Assembly (NCBI GenBank): GCA_039821555.1
Contig: JBCBNX010000007.1
Coordinates: 95,859 to 159,858 of the forward strand
DNA from: Bacteroidota bacterium
GTDB lineage: Bacteria; Bacteroidota; Rhodothermia; Rhodothermales; Rubricoccaceae
Length of the DNA: 64,000 bases
Reading direction: 5' to 3'
Position numbers and translations under genes: made by a program. The notes under the pieces are model-generated. The model saw only the letters and a list, made by a program, of their open reading frames with translations. It was not told the origin of the DNA and did no database searches. Positions 63,923 through 64,000 of the stretch are shown in pieces. Position 1 is the stretch's first letter; every line of letters begins with the position of its first letter.

Positions 63923-64000
63923 GGTGAGGCGGTGAGGCGGTGAGGCGGTGAGGCGGTGAGGCGGTGAGGCGGTGAGGCGGTGAGGCGGTGAGGCGGTGAG
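63923..64000. repeat. 8-bp tandem repeat GGTGAGGC, at least 9.75 copies, running off the window end
   Basis: Perfect copies without spacers run from 63923 to the last base. On the minus strand the array ends 6 bp upstream of the ATG of the small membrane protein. Its total length is unknown because it leaves the window. Confidence 0.95.

Overview
The window comes from a high-GC bacterium (roughly two-thirds G+C by eye). It is most likely a member of the Bacteroidota/Rhodothermota group, in the Rhodothermales (Salinibacter/Rubricoccus-like) branch. The support is a type IX secretion (T9SS) core operon in GldK-L-M-N order, a PorD (DUF4835) gene, a PorU-type C25 sortase with a T9SS sorting tail, a PorV/PorQ-like barrel, a GWxTD lipoprotein, DUF4249-like lipoproteins beside a TonB-dependent receptor, and a DUF4212/solute-sodium symporter pair. 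Start codons often lack a clear Shine-Dalgarno sequence, which fits the group. The taxonomic placement is inferred from gene content only.

Layout. 1-7 kb: the 3' part of an outer-membrane protein gene, then a minus-strand T9SS operon (small barrel, GldK-like fusion, GldL, GldM, GldN). 7-12 kb: minus-strand GWxTD lipoprotein, triosephosphate isomerase, LolC/E-type permease and PorD. 12-15 kb: plus-strand PorV/PorQ-like barrel and a helix-hairpin-helix/barrel protein bracketed by heptanucleotide repeats. 15-20.8 kb: an SDR reductase diverging from a MarR regulator, a Kef-type cation/proton antiporter, a lipoprotein and a GrpB protein. 21-26 kb: the 1670-residue PorU-type sortase. 26-33.3 kb: an epimerase and the histidine-utilisation run hutU-x-hutH-hutI-hutG, interrupted by a 552-bp segment that carries a GIY-YIG nuclease gene between inverted REP-like repeats. 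33-37.8 kb: small genes, a HicB-type antitoxin, an arsenosugar pair (ArsS radical SAM plus AhpD-like protein) and two CsbD paralogues, each with its own terminator. 38-46 kb: protoporphyrinogen oxidase and an alpha-glucan block (phosphorylase, GH13 enzyme, secreted debranching-like enzyme) with a LacI-family-type operator. 46-53.5 kb: a nutrient-uptake block (plug-only lipoprotein, two tandem DUF4249-like lipoproteins, TonB-dependent receptor), a beta-lactamase-fold pseudoenzyme and a phosphate-type porin. 53.5-64 kb: an eight-gene minus-strand acetate block: small membrane protein, SSF-domain sensor kinase, stand-alone receiver, kinase-like protein, acetyl-CoA synthetase, porin, DUF4212 protein and acetate-type symporter.

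How the genes work together. The T9SS genes give the motor (GldL/GldM), the periplasmic ring (GldK/GldN) and a surface sortase (PorU). The hut genes convert histidine to glutamate and formamide. The acetate block joins outer-membrane entry, inner-membrane uptake, activation to acetyl-CoA and a CrbS-like sensing module in one run.

Most unusual points: (1) the GIY-YIG gene between inverted REP-like repeats inside the hut operon, and a second, gene-free inverted repeat at 43.2 kb sharing its outer GTCATCC end; (2) a GldK-like protein in which an outer-membrane barrel seems to replace the lipid anchor; (3) a GldM lacking the first periplasmic domain; (4) a CrbS-like sensor coupled to an output-less receiver and a degenerate kinase beside acs; (5) short tandem repeats just upstream of, or overlapping, start codons.
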